DNA from: Scytalidium lignicola
Lineage: Eukaryota; Ascomycota; Leotiomycetes
Length of the DNA: 64,000 nucleotides
Assembly: GCA_002812745.2 (NCBI GenBank)
Contig: NCSJ02000014.1
Location: 1 to 64,000, forward strand
Direction: 5' to 3'
Both the position numbers and the translations under genes were made by a program. The notes beneath the pieces are model-generated. The model did not search any database, had not been told where the DNA came from, and worked only from the letters and a program-made list of their open reading frames with translations. Of the stretch, positions 12,786 to 24,710 are shown piece after piece (position 1 is the first letter of the stretch; the number at the start of each line of letters is the position of its first letter).

Positions 12786-13169
12786 TTAAGTATACGTCCT
12801 TTGCTGTTTTTTCATATAGAACAGATCCGTCCTCGAACTGCCCAGATTTATAATCTTTGGGCACCCATCCCTATCCTTTTCTAACCTCGTGCATTCAAAA
12901 CAGTAGAAGGCGTCTGAAATTCCCTCTCCGCCACAGACAACACACTTGTTTTGATAGTTGCCGAAGCTACATTCGTCACATATGCGTACGATGGATGAAG
13001 GCCGGACGTAGGAATCGCAAACGGGGCATTTGCCATCGCACTTATCGCAGAGGCGGCCTATTGCAATGCCAGCTTGCTTTCGGCACATTACCAAATCGCT
13101 AGAATGATTGTTAGCATTTGACAACCATGATAAAGAGGAGTATATGACTTACGGATGATGGCGAGACAT
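12786..13169 (-). CDS. RDS3: SF3b subunit Rds3/PHF5A (splicing factor)
   Basis: This is the small zinc-knot protein of the U2 snRNP SF3b complex, which packs against SF3B1 near the branch-site pocket. Exons on the minus strand are 13169-13153 and 13098-12786, with a 54-bp intron (GTAAGT, GCTAAC, TAG). Splicing gives 109 residues beginning [14 protein letters not shown], against 110 in human. The Cys motifs [33 protein letters not shown] and [17 protein letters not shown] are all present. The start is fixed by the conserved N-terminus in exon 1. The last residues after DLFY are less conserved. It is divergent from the pinin-domain gene, with about 320 bp between the starts. Confidence 0.95.
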
Positions 13170-13488
13170 GATTGAATTCTTGAAAGAATGTTAGCGATTG
13201 CAGGGGGTTTTCTTTCTTTCTTGAGAGGTGTTCTAAGAAGTTGTTAAAGACTGGTTGTAAATTCAGAAGGATTTGAAGAGGTGAGGTTAATTATGTATCG
13301 ACGCCACCGAGTTCTGGTCGTTTCTGCTGCTTGGTAATGCACGGACCACCAATCAGCCAAATGCGGAGAGCTTCCGAATCTTTACAGTAGGTCGATCTAG
13401 GCTAGACCAAAACCGTATCCTTCCAGTATCAGTCAAGTCATTACGGACAGGACTTTGCGTCCAGGAATAGGGTGGCTAGCCGCAGAAT
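13170..13488. promoter_or_regulatory. Compact divergent promoter between RDS3 and the pinin-domain gene
   Basis: The 319 bp between two outward-facing starts must serve both genes, each related to splicing. I see no obvious TATA box. A pyrimidine-rich stretch (TTTTCTTTCTTTC) lies near 13209. Confidence 0.4.
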
Positions 13489-14535
13489 ATGGCAGAAAGT
13501 ATTGGGTATGTTTGATCTTATCTTACTGTCAACTATAGCTAACATTTGCTGCAGTCCTATTTCGTCCGCGGTCATCGTCCCCGAGCCTGAGCCTCTCACC
13601 TCGAAGCGCAAGCAGTCTCCTACTCCAGACTCAGTACCCTCCAAACGCTCCAGATTATCTAATGGAGGAAGTGTTGAACCCACTGTTGCACTTCACGCTT
13701 CTCCCTCAAGGGAATCGGAGCATCTACCAGAGCCAACTCAAGATGCGCCCCGCGAACTACAGAAAGATGCCAGCCTAGACAGACGAAAAACGAGTGTACA
13801 AGAAGAGCGCAAACGCGGTCAACGGTTATTTGGCGGACTTCTCAGCACGTTGAGTCAAAGCGCATCTAATGGACAGCAAAAGCGGCGGCAGGAGATTGAG
13901 AAAAGACAGTTAGAGAAAGCAAAGCAACAGAAAGTTGAGGATGAGGGGCGGAGAGCCGAGAAACTTGCGAAACTTAATGGTATACGGAAGGTTGAGCAAA
14001 TCAAGTTTGATCGAGAGACGGTTTGTGACCTTTCCCTCTTATACAACCATTCAGTAGCTGAGAGGGTGGTGGATATAGATGCGAATACGACATTCGATTT
14101 TGCTAGCTACGGCGAACTGTTTGTATACAAAGACGGAACCAAGGCTGGTGAGTGATCATCCTTATTTAGCCAGTGGTGTATTTGCTAAGATTTTATTAGT
14201 ATTACAAGCCCTGGGAACTACGTCCGGAGGAAGAAGACCGAATCAAGGCTCAGATTGCTGAGGCAGAAGCTGTCATCGAGCGAGAAGTAGAAGAGTTCAA
14301 CTTAAAACATCCGAAGGATGATGTAACCGCAGAAGGAGATATTAACGGCAGATCTAAGGAGCCGGTGGGTGAAGCTCACGAAGAGTCTCCTTCTGTTCCC
14401 ATTGTTATTGATGCTACTAATCCCAAGTCTTCACAAGAACCTCTGTCTGAGCCGCCCAAGACGGAGAAAGAGTCTATTGAAGAAAATAATGGCGAAGTCG
14501 TTGAGGAAGCCGAGGAGGATACTGTCATATACTGA
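13489..14535 (+). CDS. Pinin/SDK/MemA domain protein
   Basis: This is a nuclear protein related to pinin, which associates with spliced mRNA and the exon-junction machinery in animals. Four exons give 295 residues: 13489-13505, 13555-14020, 14079-14147 and 14200-14535. Introns are 49, 58 and 52 bp with consensus ends and branch sites. The pinin block RGQRLFGGLLSTLSQ is followed by a charged coiled-coil region (QKRRQEIEKRQLEKAK), then KFDRET/MRIRHSILLATANCLYT and YYKPWELRPEEEDRI. The C-terminus is acidic. The second intron is needed to join the KFDRET frame to the next block. Reading through it would give a stop. The function is inferred from the family. Confidence 0.85.
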
Positions 14536-15075
14536 CCATAGTGCGCGCAATAATGGTTTCTTGGTTACGAGAACCTGTGTATTTCTGGGGTTGGCGTCTG
14601 CTGGAGCAGGATTCTACGGTGTCTGGCGCTGTTTTGTATAGATGCCATTTTAGATGATGTACTGTATAAGCAGTGGATGATGGATATAAGTTAGTACGTA
14701 AGATTACTAACTACGATGCCATGTGCAAGCATAACAACAGCTCTTAAATTCGATGCCATTGTTAAAAAGTTCGAGAGTTCCTGCTCCTTGAATCCAGTGA
14801 GCCTTCGGCTTAAAGATAAACCCCGCAGCCGAGGCATCTAAGGCTACCTATCATATGGAACAATTATTACGGACGTACAGTTTCGTAAAACGATTCCGCA
14901 ATTTGTAAAACTACCTCTGAAACCGAGTGCTACACGTCTTAACCAAGGCTACAGATCGTACTGCTTACTAATATCTATTTTAGTAACTTAACGTATGTGT
15001 ATAAGACTTCAATCCCGCCCTCAGGTCACATCGATCTCTAAGCTCAACCTATAACATACCTCTTGAAGTATCACA
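14536..15075. other. Intergenic, no gene seen
   Basis: About 540 bp between the pinin-domain gene and the epoxide hydrolase gene, both on the plus strand. It probably contains the terminator of the first and the promoter of the second. I see no distinct motif. Confidence 0.4.
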
Positions 15076-16089
15076 ATGGCCACCCAGTCTATTGACAAGA
15101 TCAGGCCCGACGACCCCCGAGTCCAATACAAAACTGCAAACCTCAATGGTATTACATATAGCTACCTCCTAGCAGAACCCGTCACTCGTCCCAAAGGAGT
15201 CATCTTCCTCATCCATGGCTTCCCTGACCTCTCCTTTGGCTGGCGCTATCAAATCCCAACTCTCACAGCAATGGGTCTTCGTGTAGTTGCTCCAGATATG
15301 GTGGGCTATGGTGGGACCGAGGCACCGCATGAGCTCAAATACTACACCCACAAACGAATCTGCGATGACATGGCGGAACTAGCTCGCCAATTGGGGTATG
15401 AGCGTATTCTCCTGGGAGGCCACGATTGGGGAGGAGCTTTGGTGTATAAATTCGCAATGTGGTATCCGAAGTTGATAGCAGCCTTCTTCAGCATCTGCAC
15501 ACCATTCGCTCCGCTTAACAAAACGTTCAAAGATATGACCAAAAGACCAAATTTCAAATATCAGTTGCAATTCATTGGTTCAGACTTAGAGAAGGTTATT
15601 AACGGAGAAGAGAAGATGAAGCAGATGTTGACTGCTCTGTATGGTGGAAGAGGGAAAAACGGTGAGAAAGGGTTCGATGCTAGCCATGGTGTTTACATTG
15701 AGAATCTGGGTAAACTAAGTCTTTCTCCACTGTTAAGCCAAGACGAGCTTGATTTCTATGGTAAGAGATATGCACTTCATCCAGATGTCCATGGACCATT
15801 GAGTTGGTATCGGGTGCAACAGCTTAACTGGGAAGACGAGAATGCGGCTGGATTTACAAAAGATCCAGCTGATTATAAGTTTGAGATGCCGATGCTATTT
15901 ATAGGAGCCAAGAGGGATGCCGCTCTGATTCCAAGCATGAGCGTAGGGATGGAGAAATATTTTAGGATCTTAACACGAGGGGAGGTTGATGCTAATCATT
16001 GGGCTCTTTGGGAGAAGCCTACTGAGGTGAATCGTCTTATTGAGGAGTTCTTGGATGGTCAAATATCTTCTCTTACAGCAAAGCTTTGA
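15076..16089 (+). CDS. Epoxide hydrolase (alpha/beta hydrolase fold)
   Basis: This enzyme would open epoxides to vicinal diols through an ester intermediate. The protein is 337 residues with no intron, the usual length for soluble fungal epoxide hydrolases. Visible signatures are the oxyanion motif HGFPD (about residue 47), the nucleophile Asp117 in GGHDWGG, the acid Asp281 in GAKRDAALIPS, and the catalytic His308 in DANHWALWEKP. Cap-domain Tyr residues that could activate the epoxide are present between the nucleophile and the acid. An Asp in the nucleophile elbow argues for epoxide hydrolase or dehalogenase over esterase, and the cap favours epoxide hydrolase. There is no signal peptide. 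The substrate cannot be told. Confidence 0.88.
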   Translation: MATQSIDKIRPDDPRVQYKTANLNGITYSYLLAEPVTRPKGVIFLIHGFPDLSFGWRYQIPTLTAMGLRVVAPDMVGYGGTEAPHELKYYTHKRICDDMAELARQLGYERILLGGHDWGGALVYKFAMWYPKLIAAFFSICTPFAPLNKTFKDMTKRPNFKYQLQFIGSDLEKVINGEEKMKQMLTALYGGRGKNGEKGFDASHGVYIENLGKLSLSPLLSQDELDFYGKRYALHPDVHGPLSWYRVQQLNWEDENAAGFTKDPADYKFEMPMLFIGAKRDAALIPSMSVGMEKYFRILTRGEVDANHWALWEKPTEVNRLIEEFLDGQISSLTAKL

Positions 16090-16457
16090 ACGCCTAGTAT
16101 ATACCTGCAATGTTGGAACNTTTTTATGTTCTCAATATTAAAAGTCCTTTGAACCGTTGGACATATTAATGAAATGTTTCATAGGGTGTCATATCAAGGA
16201 AGACTAATAGCTGACGCGTCACTTTTCCACAAACCAACCACCCCAACTGTTATCCTATATCTAACGCTAGATATATCATTAAGTCTATTTTTAAATCCGT
16301 GTTCCTCCAATTATAACCAAAAGGGAAATCAAGATATGGGTTGTCGACGTTCACGTGATTTCCTTTTCATTCATCCATCGATCTTCCCATAAAACAGTAT
16401 TGACAAAACTTAAATCTAGCAGCTGTCTCAGGCCTCCACCTCAATGCTATTCTAAAT
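16090..16457. other. Intergenic, no gene seen
   Basis: About 370 bp of AT-rich sequence between the epoxide hydrolase and the oxygenase gene, with an N at 16120 beside a T run. It probably holds the terminator of the former and the promoter of the latter. Confidence 0.4.
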
Positions 16458-17538
16458 ATGATAGGCTACATATCTGCTCTTATTCCTATATTAATATTCT
16501 TCGCTGGTCCTATATCGAAAATCTTATACGGCTCGGATCGAAATCCATCGGATGCAATCCTCAACCTTAATGAATCTCTTATTGCGACTAACGAGCCTCT
16601 GAATTGTCCATCACATAGTTACAAAACGTACATATTTTCGCATGAGCCACTCGTGATATATATAGAAGATTTTTTGAGCGCGGATGAATCTGCTCATTTA
16701 TTAGAAATTAGGTATCTAACTAATTTTTATTGTTAAAACAAGTAGTTATCAAAATTACCAGCTCAAGAATTTTTGTTTCTCAATCTCTCTATTCCGGATG
16801 TTCCGAAATTCGAAACCTCCCTTTTCTGCAAAACCAGCCTCCTTTTGAGTATCTCCTTATTTTCAAGCTCCTCATTCCTTATGTTTCTTCTATCCCCATT
16901 TTACTATGTAATTGATATACTCGGAGCTAATATTATATAGCGAAAATAACTATGCTCCGTCAACTATTACCACCGGCAGTGAAACAACCATTGATACCAC
17001 TATCCGCCACTCTAGTGTGGCTCTTATAGAGCGCAGCGAAACTGTCCGCTGCATTGAACACCGTGCTCGAGCTTTCCAAGGCTGGAACGCTAATCTGCAC
17101 ATCGAGCGTCTTCGGACCCAGTTGTATGGTCCTGGTGGGCACTATGTTCACCATTATGACTGGAGTGGTGCCTGGAGAAGTGTAGACCGTGTAAGTACAT
17201 TTATGGTATATGTTGATGCGGATTGTAGTGGTGGCGGAACGGAATTTCCTAGGTTGCGGATGCCGAAGGCTTCAGTGGAAGGAAACAAAGTTGAAGAGAA
17301 GTGGTGCGAGTTTTTGGAATGTGGAAGCGACTATGAAGGCCCTGACGGAGGAAAATCCGAGAAGGGGGGGACGATTAGTGAAGGCGTTGTGTTTAAGCCG
17401 ATTAAGGGGAATGCTGTGTTCTGGGAAAATCTCAATAGAAGAGATGGCCGGGGATACGAGGAAACTTGGCACGCTGGCCTGCCGGTGGTTAATGGAACTA
17501 AAGTTGGACTCAACATCTGGAGTTGGGGGAAGGTGTAG
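16458..17538 (+). CDS. Prolyl 4-hydroxylase alpha-like 2OG-Fe(II) oxygenase
   Basis: This is a 2-oxoglutarate- and iron-dependent dioxygenase of the P4Hc family. Exons 16458-16711 and 16941-17538 give 283 residues. The N-terminus (ISALIPILIFFAGPI) is a likely signal anchor, so the enzyme probably faces the secretory lumen. Iron ligands are His156 and Asp158 in HHYDW and His262 in TWHAGLPV. The 2OG-binding Lys is probably Lys272 (GTKVGLNIW). The block IYIEDFLSADESAHLLE is typical of the family. The intron is long at 229 bp, ends TATATAG, and could hide a further small exon. The substrate is unknown. Confidence 0.82.
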
Positions 17539-17680
17539 TGTATAATCTTTTATATAAGTAGCTAAAATTAGATGTTCAGGATAGAATAATCTGTGGATTA
17601 TGTAGAGTTAGAGTTAGTAGTTCGTCGATGGCATATTGTTTGAATATCACAACGGATTAATTCCGAAAGACTATTTGGAA

Positions 17681-18016
17681 ATGCCGCAACTATCCCGTTT
17701 ACCTCTGCTATGTGATGGGGAAAAGCTAATGGTTGCAGTTCCGAGATTTGACGGCGTTCTTAGCATATTGGGATGGGAATGTCATGAGCCATGGTTTATA
17801 GACACATTTGCTATAGAAAGTTTAGCTAAAGAGAAAGTTTTAGGAAAGTATAAATTATTGTTTGTAGAGAGATGCTATGACATCTATGAGGATCAATTGC
17901 CATTGGGCTTCAATAGTAGAAAACGAGTCATGGCAGAAGCTTGCCCTAGGTTTTTGTCTGCCAATTTAATCAAACTGACACAGAAAATGTTATGTGGTTT
18001 AGATAGGGTAACATGA
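17681..18016 (+). CDS. Small hypothetical protein, doubtful
   Basis: The open frame begins with ATG at 17681 (MPQLSRLPLLCDGEKLMV) and ends at 18016, about 111 residues. Composition is protein-like (Trp, Cys, His spread evenly), and the frame is also open for 45 bases upstream of this ATG. I recognise no domain. It could be the tail of a degraded gene, because the next kilobase also holds broken coding sequence. Confidence 0.25.
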   Translation: MPQLSRLPLLCDGEKLMVAVPRFDGVLSILGWECHEPWFIDTFAIESLAKEKVLGKYKLLFVERCYDIYEDQLPLGFNSRKRVMAEACPRFLSANLIKLTQKMLCGLDRVT

Positions 18017-18199
18017 AAGACGGATGGGCGAAATACTAACTCTTTGCACACCCTTGCATTGAGAGGAACATAACTTTGTTGGTTGTCTAAAAATGATTCT
18101 AGAAGTCATGTGCTGAATGTCTGGACTACAATATCTATCCATCACAGATATTTATGATAAATGTGTTTGCCATCAAGAAAGTTCCTCGGAGGTCTTGTT

Positions 18200-19167
18200 T
18201 GAGATATCTGTGAAGCGTTAAAAGTGCTGGCACCATTTCCTACTGGAATACGGCACGCAGTAAAAGTGACTAAAACACGATACAATCAAATGGCTCGGCT
18301 TTAGAAAACAATATCTGCTACTAAATCGATTCACGGAAAGCAAACATGACATCAGAACACTACAGATTTGTTCCACCCTATGCTTGGATGATGCAGCTGC
18401 AGGTATATATGAAATACTAGCAAACCTGACCTCAGATCTGGCAGTCAGCCATAAAATGGTAGAAATACTCTCCCTTCTGATGGAACCGTATTTCGGGGTC
18501 GTTACCAAAAATCAAAGATAAGGATCGAAGACTGCACTACCGAGAAGAATTTCTAACCGAGACCCAGCAATCCGCAGAAATTGCTATCTTCTTTACTCAA
18601 CACAATTTAAACCCAGAAACGGATTCAAGCAGAGGGACAGTTGAGGAGCCGGAGAGAATGAGTATCAATGACAAAAGTCTGAGTGATGAGCCATAAGTCT
18701 CCAGAGGATCTCAAGAACCACTAGCATATACACAAGAGCTGCCAGGAGTTTTGGAGCCTGCAGGTTTAGCACGACTTCACAAGGTTGCAGACCTTCAAAA
18801 TTATTTCAGTGCAGGTATTATAATACTGCAGGAAGCGATTCTTATCACTATCAGAGAGGAGCTTCTGGTCTTCTGTGATGATATCGCCGTTGTCAAAAGG
18901 CTGTGCATGGATGAGACGGATCTAAAAGAGCTCAGATCTGCACTACATGCACCATTGACGTTCCTGGACCGGGATGAACCCGAAAAATGTGATGGATGGA
19001 TCAATGTTGTATATCAAAGTCTTCTCAGTTTGATAGACAGCAAATTGCACCATTGGACAGGGCTGAACAACACCTTGAGACGATTTCGCAGTGTCTTATT
19101 GGGTGTATATCCAGAGTCCAACACCAAGGATGGCGGGTATGGTAATGATAGGGTCGGGGTGCGATGA
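18200..19167 (+). pseudogene. Degraded unidentified gene
   Basis: Two protein-like stretches lie on the plus strand in different frames. The first includes LQICSTLCLDDAAAGIYEIL and LLMEPYFGVVTKNQR and ends in a stop near 18523. The second runs from about 18535 (LHYREEFLTETQQSAEIAIF), through an in-frame TAA near 18694, to VVKRLCMDETDLKELRSALH and a stop at 19167. The composition and open length look like former coding sequence with a frameshift and a nonsense mutation. I do not recognise the family. Confidence 0.35.
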
Positions 19168-19371
19168 GCTCTACAGAAAATGTATGATGAGATCCTATTC
19201 ACTGTGAACATTGAAAGGCTCGTTTATAAAGTTTTAACGATTCATAGGTACCTATTGATCTAAATCCAGAGATAATCATCCGACAATCTATCCAACAACG
19301 CCAACAACTTCCCAAACACCGTTTAATTAGATCCGTAATTGAGTTGCAAATATATCATTTGGCATCGTCAT

Positions 19372-19889
19372 TCATTTGAGGGTAAACTTCTGACCAGCTA
19401 CCACAGGAGCACCTGCGATCGATTTAACATTCGATTTCCCACACATTGAGCATGCTGAAGTTCTGTTAGAAAGTGTGTGAAGATGTACATATTAGGTCCA
19501 CGAACCATTAGCTTGGTAAGCACATTTATGACAGAATTTGTGACCTGGATCCACCTTCGTCTTGCACTTTGAGCATGAACTATAACGGCAATTAGCAGCT
19601 ATCAAACCGTTTAATGAGGAGGTATCCTCTTACCTTGAATAGGCAGCATAGGGATTTCTTGCAGATTTTGATAATAGTTTACTCTGGAAACCTTGTCAGC
19701 GACGATGCCCGAAGGGTTATGAAACACAGGACCTACTTTTGTTACACCATTATTACCCAATGTCGCAGATGGCTTCCCAGATTCCTTCGACGAAGCCGGA
19801 GATCCATAGTATATTTCACTCTTTTTCTTGACCCCAGGAGTTGCCAGTGTTGTGGTCTTCATCACTTTCTGACACTTTGCGCACACCAT
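19372..19889 (-). CDS. CRIPT (cysteine-rich PDZ-binding protein) homolog
   Basis: This is a small Cys-rich zinc protein. Four exons on the minus strand (19889-19737, 19683-19634, 19579-19506, 19454-19372) give 119 residues. Introns are 53, 54 and 51 bp, each with consensus ends. The protein starts MVCAKCQKVMKTTTLATPGV and has KKKSEIYYGSPAS, RNPYAAYSSSCSKCKTKVD, PGHKFCHKCAYQANACSMCG and a C-terminal GQKFTLK, matching CRIPT throughout. All Cys-x2-Cys pairs are intact. Animal CRIPT was named for binding PDZ domains and has also been found in activated minor spliceosomes. What it does in a fungus is unclear. It is divergent from the flippase gene. Confidence 0.9.
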
Positions 19890-20434
19890 CTTGATAGTGA
19901 GTGGGTTAGAATAGGGTCGTTCTGGAACAGACTTGTAGTGACGTTGTGGCGACAGAAATGCATATTGGTGGAGAAGACGCTAAGGCGGTTTCGGAAACGT
20001 TAAAGTGGCCAGACAGGGATTAGTAGCGACTATACTAAGTTTGGTGCGTAAGCCCTTATTTTGGGAGCTGCTGATGGACATCACCATTCAGTCCCAGCGT
20101 TCGTGTTAACATGTTCTTTAGCGGTGGTACTTGACATCTTGACGGTGGTCTGTTCTAACTCAAATCTTAGATGCGGGTCTTGTCACGCTATATAAAATAG
20201 GATCTACCGACGAATTGGAGACCGTTGTCTTGAGCCTCGTCAGCACCTCGGATCCCAAAGGAGGCTATGCAGCTTGGACTTGAATCCTTATTTTTGGCAA
20301 TTTGCGACGACAGCACGAAACATTAACAAAGAGACTCGAAGAACAACGAGATTGAATAGCAACTCCTTCCTTATCCTTGAGCGCAAGTTGCGCATCGTTT
20401 CTTTTGAACGAGCTTCTTAGCAGCTGCTTCCAGC
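19890..20434. promoter_or_regulatory. Divergent promoter between CRIPT and flippase genes
   Basis: The 545 bp between two outward-facing starts. No strong motif stands out. Confidence 0.35.
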
Positions 20435-23400
20435 ATGGCTGGACGGCCCCATGGACAGTCTTCGAGCAATCACGATGATCTCCTTCTCGACCTAAACGAT
20501 GATGAGCAACCTGTGTATCATGAAGGGAAACGACCTACTCTAAACGACGATGACCTTTTGCGAGCTTACAACGCTGACCACGACCCAAGTAATCCGCGCC
20601 CTTCTGTTTCTTACGATGATTTTGTTGGAGGTGGAAGTTCTGCAGCAAGGGATCTACCAGGTGGCCCAGGGACTCTTTCGGTTAGTTCTGCTGGACCATA
20701 TTCGTCGAGTCGAGATAGAACATATAGTCAGAGCTCTGGACTAAACAATTATCAGCGATATGCAGATGATATGGAGGATTACCCTGAAGATGGCCAGTCA
20801 ATGTATTACCAACAAGGCGGGGCCATTGGAGATGGACCTGGGCATATGGGAGGAAAACCAAAGAATCGAAACAGCGTCTTGGGTATGGGAGGGGGACTGA
20901 TGGGAAGGGCCAAGAGCATGCTTGGAATGGGACCACAGTACTCGGAAATGGACTTGCCTTTAACAGAAGCAGGCGCAGCTGCACACTCGGAGAGTCACAC
21001 AACAGATGCTGAGGCACAGAAAAGAAATAAGTTTGATCTGGGGAATTTCAAGTTTGGGTTTGGTAGAGGGAAGGTGGATCCTTCGACGCTGGGCCCAAGA
21101 ATAATACATCTGAACAACCCCCCGGCAAACAGCGCGAATAAATACGTGGACAACCATATCTCTACTGCAAAATACAACTTTGCAACCTTTGTCCCGAAAT
21201 TCTTGTTCGAGCAATTCTCGAAATTTGCCAACTTGTTCTTCTTATTTACAGCCGCACTGCAGCAAATACCCAACATATCTCCTACCAACAAGTATACCAC
21301 TATAGGTCCTTTGATCCTTGTGCTTGCGGTCTCTGCAGGAAAAGAGGCTGTTGAAGATTACAGGAGAAAGACATCTGATAAGTCATTGAATAATTCAAAA
21401 GCACGAGTTCTGCGTGGATCATCTTTCGTCGACACGAAATGGGTGAACGTTGGTGTAGGTGATATAGTAAGGGTAGAATCAGAGGAACCCTTCCCGGCAG
21501 ACATTGTCTTATTGGCGAGTTCGGAGCCCGAGGGTCTTTGTTATATTGAGACCGCCAATCTAGATGGAGAGACGAATCTCAAGATCAAGCAGGCCATTCC
21601 TGAGACTTGCGTTATGGTTAGTCCAAGTGAACTTAGCAGACTAGGTGGTAGGATCCGTTCGGAACAACCAAACAGTAGTCTTTATACATATGAAGGAACT
21701 TTAACAATGGCTGCTGGTGGAGGAGAGAAGGAGCTTCCACTTCAGCCCGACCAACTTCTACTTCGAGGTGCAACTCTACGAAATACTCCTTGGATCCATG
21801 GAGTGGTTGTCTTCACTGGCCACGAGACGAAGCTTATGAGGAATGCTACCGCAACCCCGATCAAAAGAACAGCTGTTGAAAGGCAGCTTAACATATTAGT
21901 TCTACTTTTGGTGGGCATTTTAATTGCTTTGAGTGTTGTCAGCTCAGTAGGAGATCTTGTCATCCGATCTGTGCACGGAAAACAGCTTTCTTATCTGGGA
22001 TACTCGGCATCGTCCTCAGTATCGGCTCAAGTAAAGAACNTTTTTCTCTGATATCTTCACTTACTGGGTGCTGTATTCCGCTCTTGTTCCTATATCACTC
22101 TTTGTTACGGTGGAACTTGTTAAGTATTGGCAGGCTATACTTATCAACGATGACCTGGATATGTATTATGACAAAACGGACACCCCCGCTGTTTGTCGTA
22201 CGTCAAGTTTGGTTGAGGAACTAGGGATGGTTGAATATATTTTCTCAGACAAAACTGGTACACTGACTTGCAACCAAATGGAGTTCAAACAATGTTCCAT
22301 TGCAGGTATCCAATATGCTGCGGACATACCTGAGGATCGCCGAGTAACTGTACAAGATGGAGTGGAGGTGGGCATTTTCGACTTTAATAGATTAAAGGAG
22401 AACCTTGTCAACCATGAATCTTCAGTTGCTATCCACCACTTCCTGGCTTTACTTTCAACCTGTCATACTGTTATCCCCGAAAGAAATGATGAGAAGGGCG
22501 GTTCTATCAAATACCAGGCGGCATCACCAGATGAAGGGGCTTTGGTTGAAGGAGCTGTCTGGCTGGGTTACCAATTCACAGCGAGAAAGCCACGATCTGT
22601 AATGATCAGAGCACAAGGCAAGGAGTTGGAGTATGAGCTACTGGCGGTATGCGAGTTCAACTCTACTAGGAAACGAATGTCTGCTATTTTCCGTTGTCCT
22701 GATGGGAAGATCAGATGTTACTGCAAAGGAGCCGATACGGTTATTCTTGAGCGTCTCAACAACGATAACCCTCACATCGAAGCTACATTACAGCATCTTG
22801 AAGAGTATGCGTCAGAGGGTTTGAGAACTCTATGTCTTGCCATGCGAGAAATTCCCGAGCAAGAATTCCAACAATGGTGGGCTGTTTTTGACAAGGCACA
22901 AACTACTGTCAGTGGTAATCGAGCCGAGGAGTTAGACAAAGCCGCAGAGCTATTGGAGAAAGATATGTATCTCCTTGGTGCTACCGCTATCGAGGATCGC
23001 TTGCAAGATGGTGTTCCGGAGACGATTCATACCCTTCAGGAAGCAGGGATTAAAGTGTGGGTTTTGACCGGTGATCGTCAAGAGACTGCTATCAATATTG
23101 GCATGAGTTGCAAACTGATCAGCGAAGATATGACACTGTTGATCGTTAACGAGGAGTCTGCTGCGGCTACAAGAGACAATCTTCAGAAGAAGCTAGACGC
23201 TATTCGGACTCAAGGAGATTCTAGTATTGCTTTGGATACCCTTGCCCTTGTGATTGATGGCAAGTCCTTGACATATGCGCTCGAAAAGGACCTGGAGAAA
23301 AACTTCCTAGATCTCGCTGTCATGTGCAAGGCTGTGATTTGTTGTCGTGTCTCGCCCCTACAAAAAGCTTTGGTAGTCAAACTCGTCAAACGTAACCTCA

Positions 23401-24710
23401 AGTCTATTCTTCTGGCTATTGGAGATGGCGCCAACGATGTATCCATGATTCAAGCTGCGCATATCGGTGTAGGTATTAGTGGAATGGAAGGTCTTCAGGC
23501 TGCCCGAAGTGCCGATGTCGCCATTGGCCAGTTCAGATATCTAAGGAAACTATTACTGGTACATGGTGCTTGGAGTTATCACCGGATTAGCAAGGTCATT
23601 CTTTATTCTTTCTATAAAAATATTACTCTCTATATGACTCAATTCTGGGTAAGTAATGTCCTTTGTGTCTAATATCGGAATAATGGCTAACTCTCACAAG
23701 TACTCATTCCAAAATGCCTTCTCCGGCGAGGTCATCTACGAATCATGGACTCTGTCTTTCTACAACGTATTCTTCACCGTCCTACCGCCTCTCGTGATGG
23801 GTATCTTCGACCAATTTATATCAGCGCGTCTCTTGGATCGATACCCACAGCTCTACCAACTTGGACAGAAGAACACATTTTTCAAGATGCACTCGTTCTT
23901 TTCCTGGATCGCCAACGGTTTCTATCACTCTCTGATCTTATACATAGCAGCCGAACTACTCTGGTGGGATGATGGACCACAGAGCGATGGCAAGATCGCT
24001 GGACATTGGGTTTGGGGCACAGCATTGTATACTGCTGTCTTGGCTACGGTGCTAGGGAAGGCTGCGCTGGTCACAAACATTTGGACGAAGTACCATGTTA
24101 TCGCGATACCCGGCAGTCTCCTCATATGGATGGGATTCATTGCGGTATATGCGACTGTGGCACCTAAATTAGGGTTTTCGACCGAGTATGATGGTGTTCT
24201 CCCGAGGCTGTTCCCGAGCGCGCTATTCTGGCTACAACTACTTGTCTTGCCGACATTATGCCTGGCGAGAGATTTTGCTTGGAAATAGTAAGTATTCTGC
24301 CCTATATCTTGCTGAGCCTCACAAGACTGACATAAAACTAGTGCAAAACGCATGTACTATCCACAAACCTACCATTATATCCAGGAGATCCAGAAATACA
24401 ATATTCAAGACTACAGACCAAGGTATCTATCACTATCTCATCTTCCACGTAGTCTTCTTCTCCAAAATGTCTCTTCTTTGCCTTGTTGGAATAAGGTGAC
24501 TAACGACTCTGCTATAGAATGGAACAATTTCAAAAGGCTATCCGCAAAGTTCGACAGGTCCAACGTATGCGCAAACAGCGTGGATATGCCTTCTCGCAGG
24601 CAGACGAGTCTCAAACGAGGGTGTTGCAGGCTTACGATACTACACGGGAGCGAGGTCGGTATGGCGAAATGGCTAGTTCAAGACCGAACGCGCGTGGGAC
24701 TGGGTTTTAA
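20435..24710 (+). CDS. DRS2: P4-type ATPase, Drs2-type aminophospholipid flippase
   Basis: This pump moves phosphatidylserine and phosphatidylethanolamine to the cytosolic leaflet of trans-Golgi and endosomal membranes. Exons are 20435-23648, 23701-24287, 24342-24422 and 24518-24710, with introns of 52, 54 and 95 bp, giving about 1357 residues. Motifs are DGETNLK (about residue 376), the phosphorylation site DKTGTLT (about 605) and the hinge GDGANDVSMI (about 996). The N-terminus is long, acidic and Ser-rich. The C-terminal tail has RMYYPQTYHYIQEIQKYN and the basic KAIRKVRQVQRMRKQRG typical of Drs2. An N at 22040 shifts the frame. Without it the text reads KNFFSDIFTYWVLYSALVP, so the gene is intact. 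Like Drs2 it would need a Cdc50-type subunit, not seen here. Confidence 0.95.

Noticed and set aside
16730..16915. 61-codon frame inside the intron of the prolyl-hydroxylase-like gene
   Set aside because: It lies within the 229-bp intron and joins neither exon in frame; I note only that a small hidden exon is possible.
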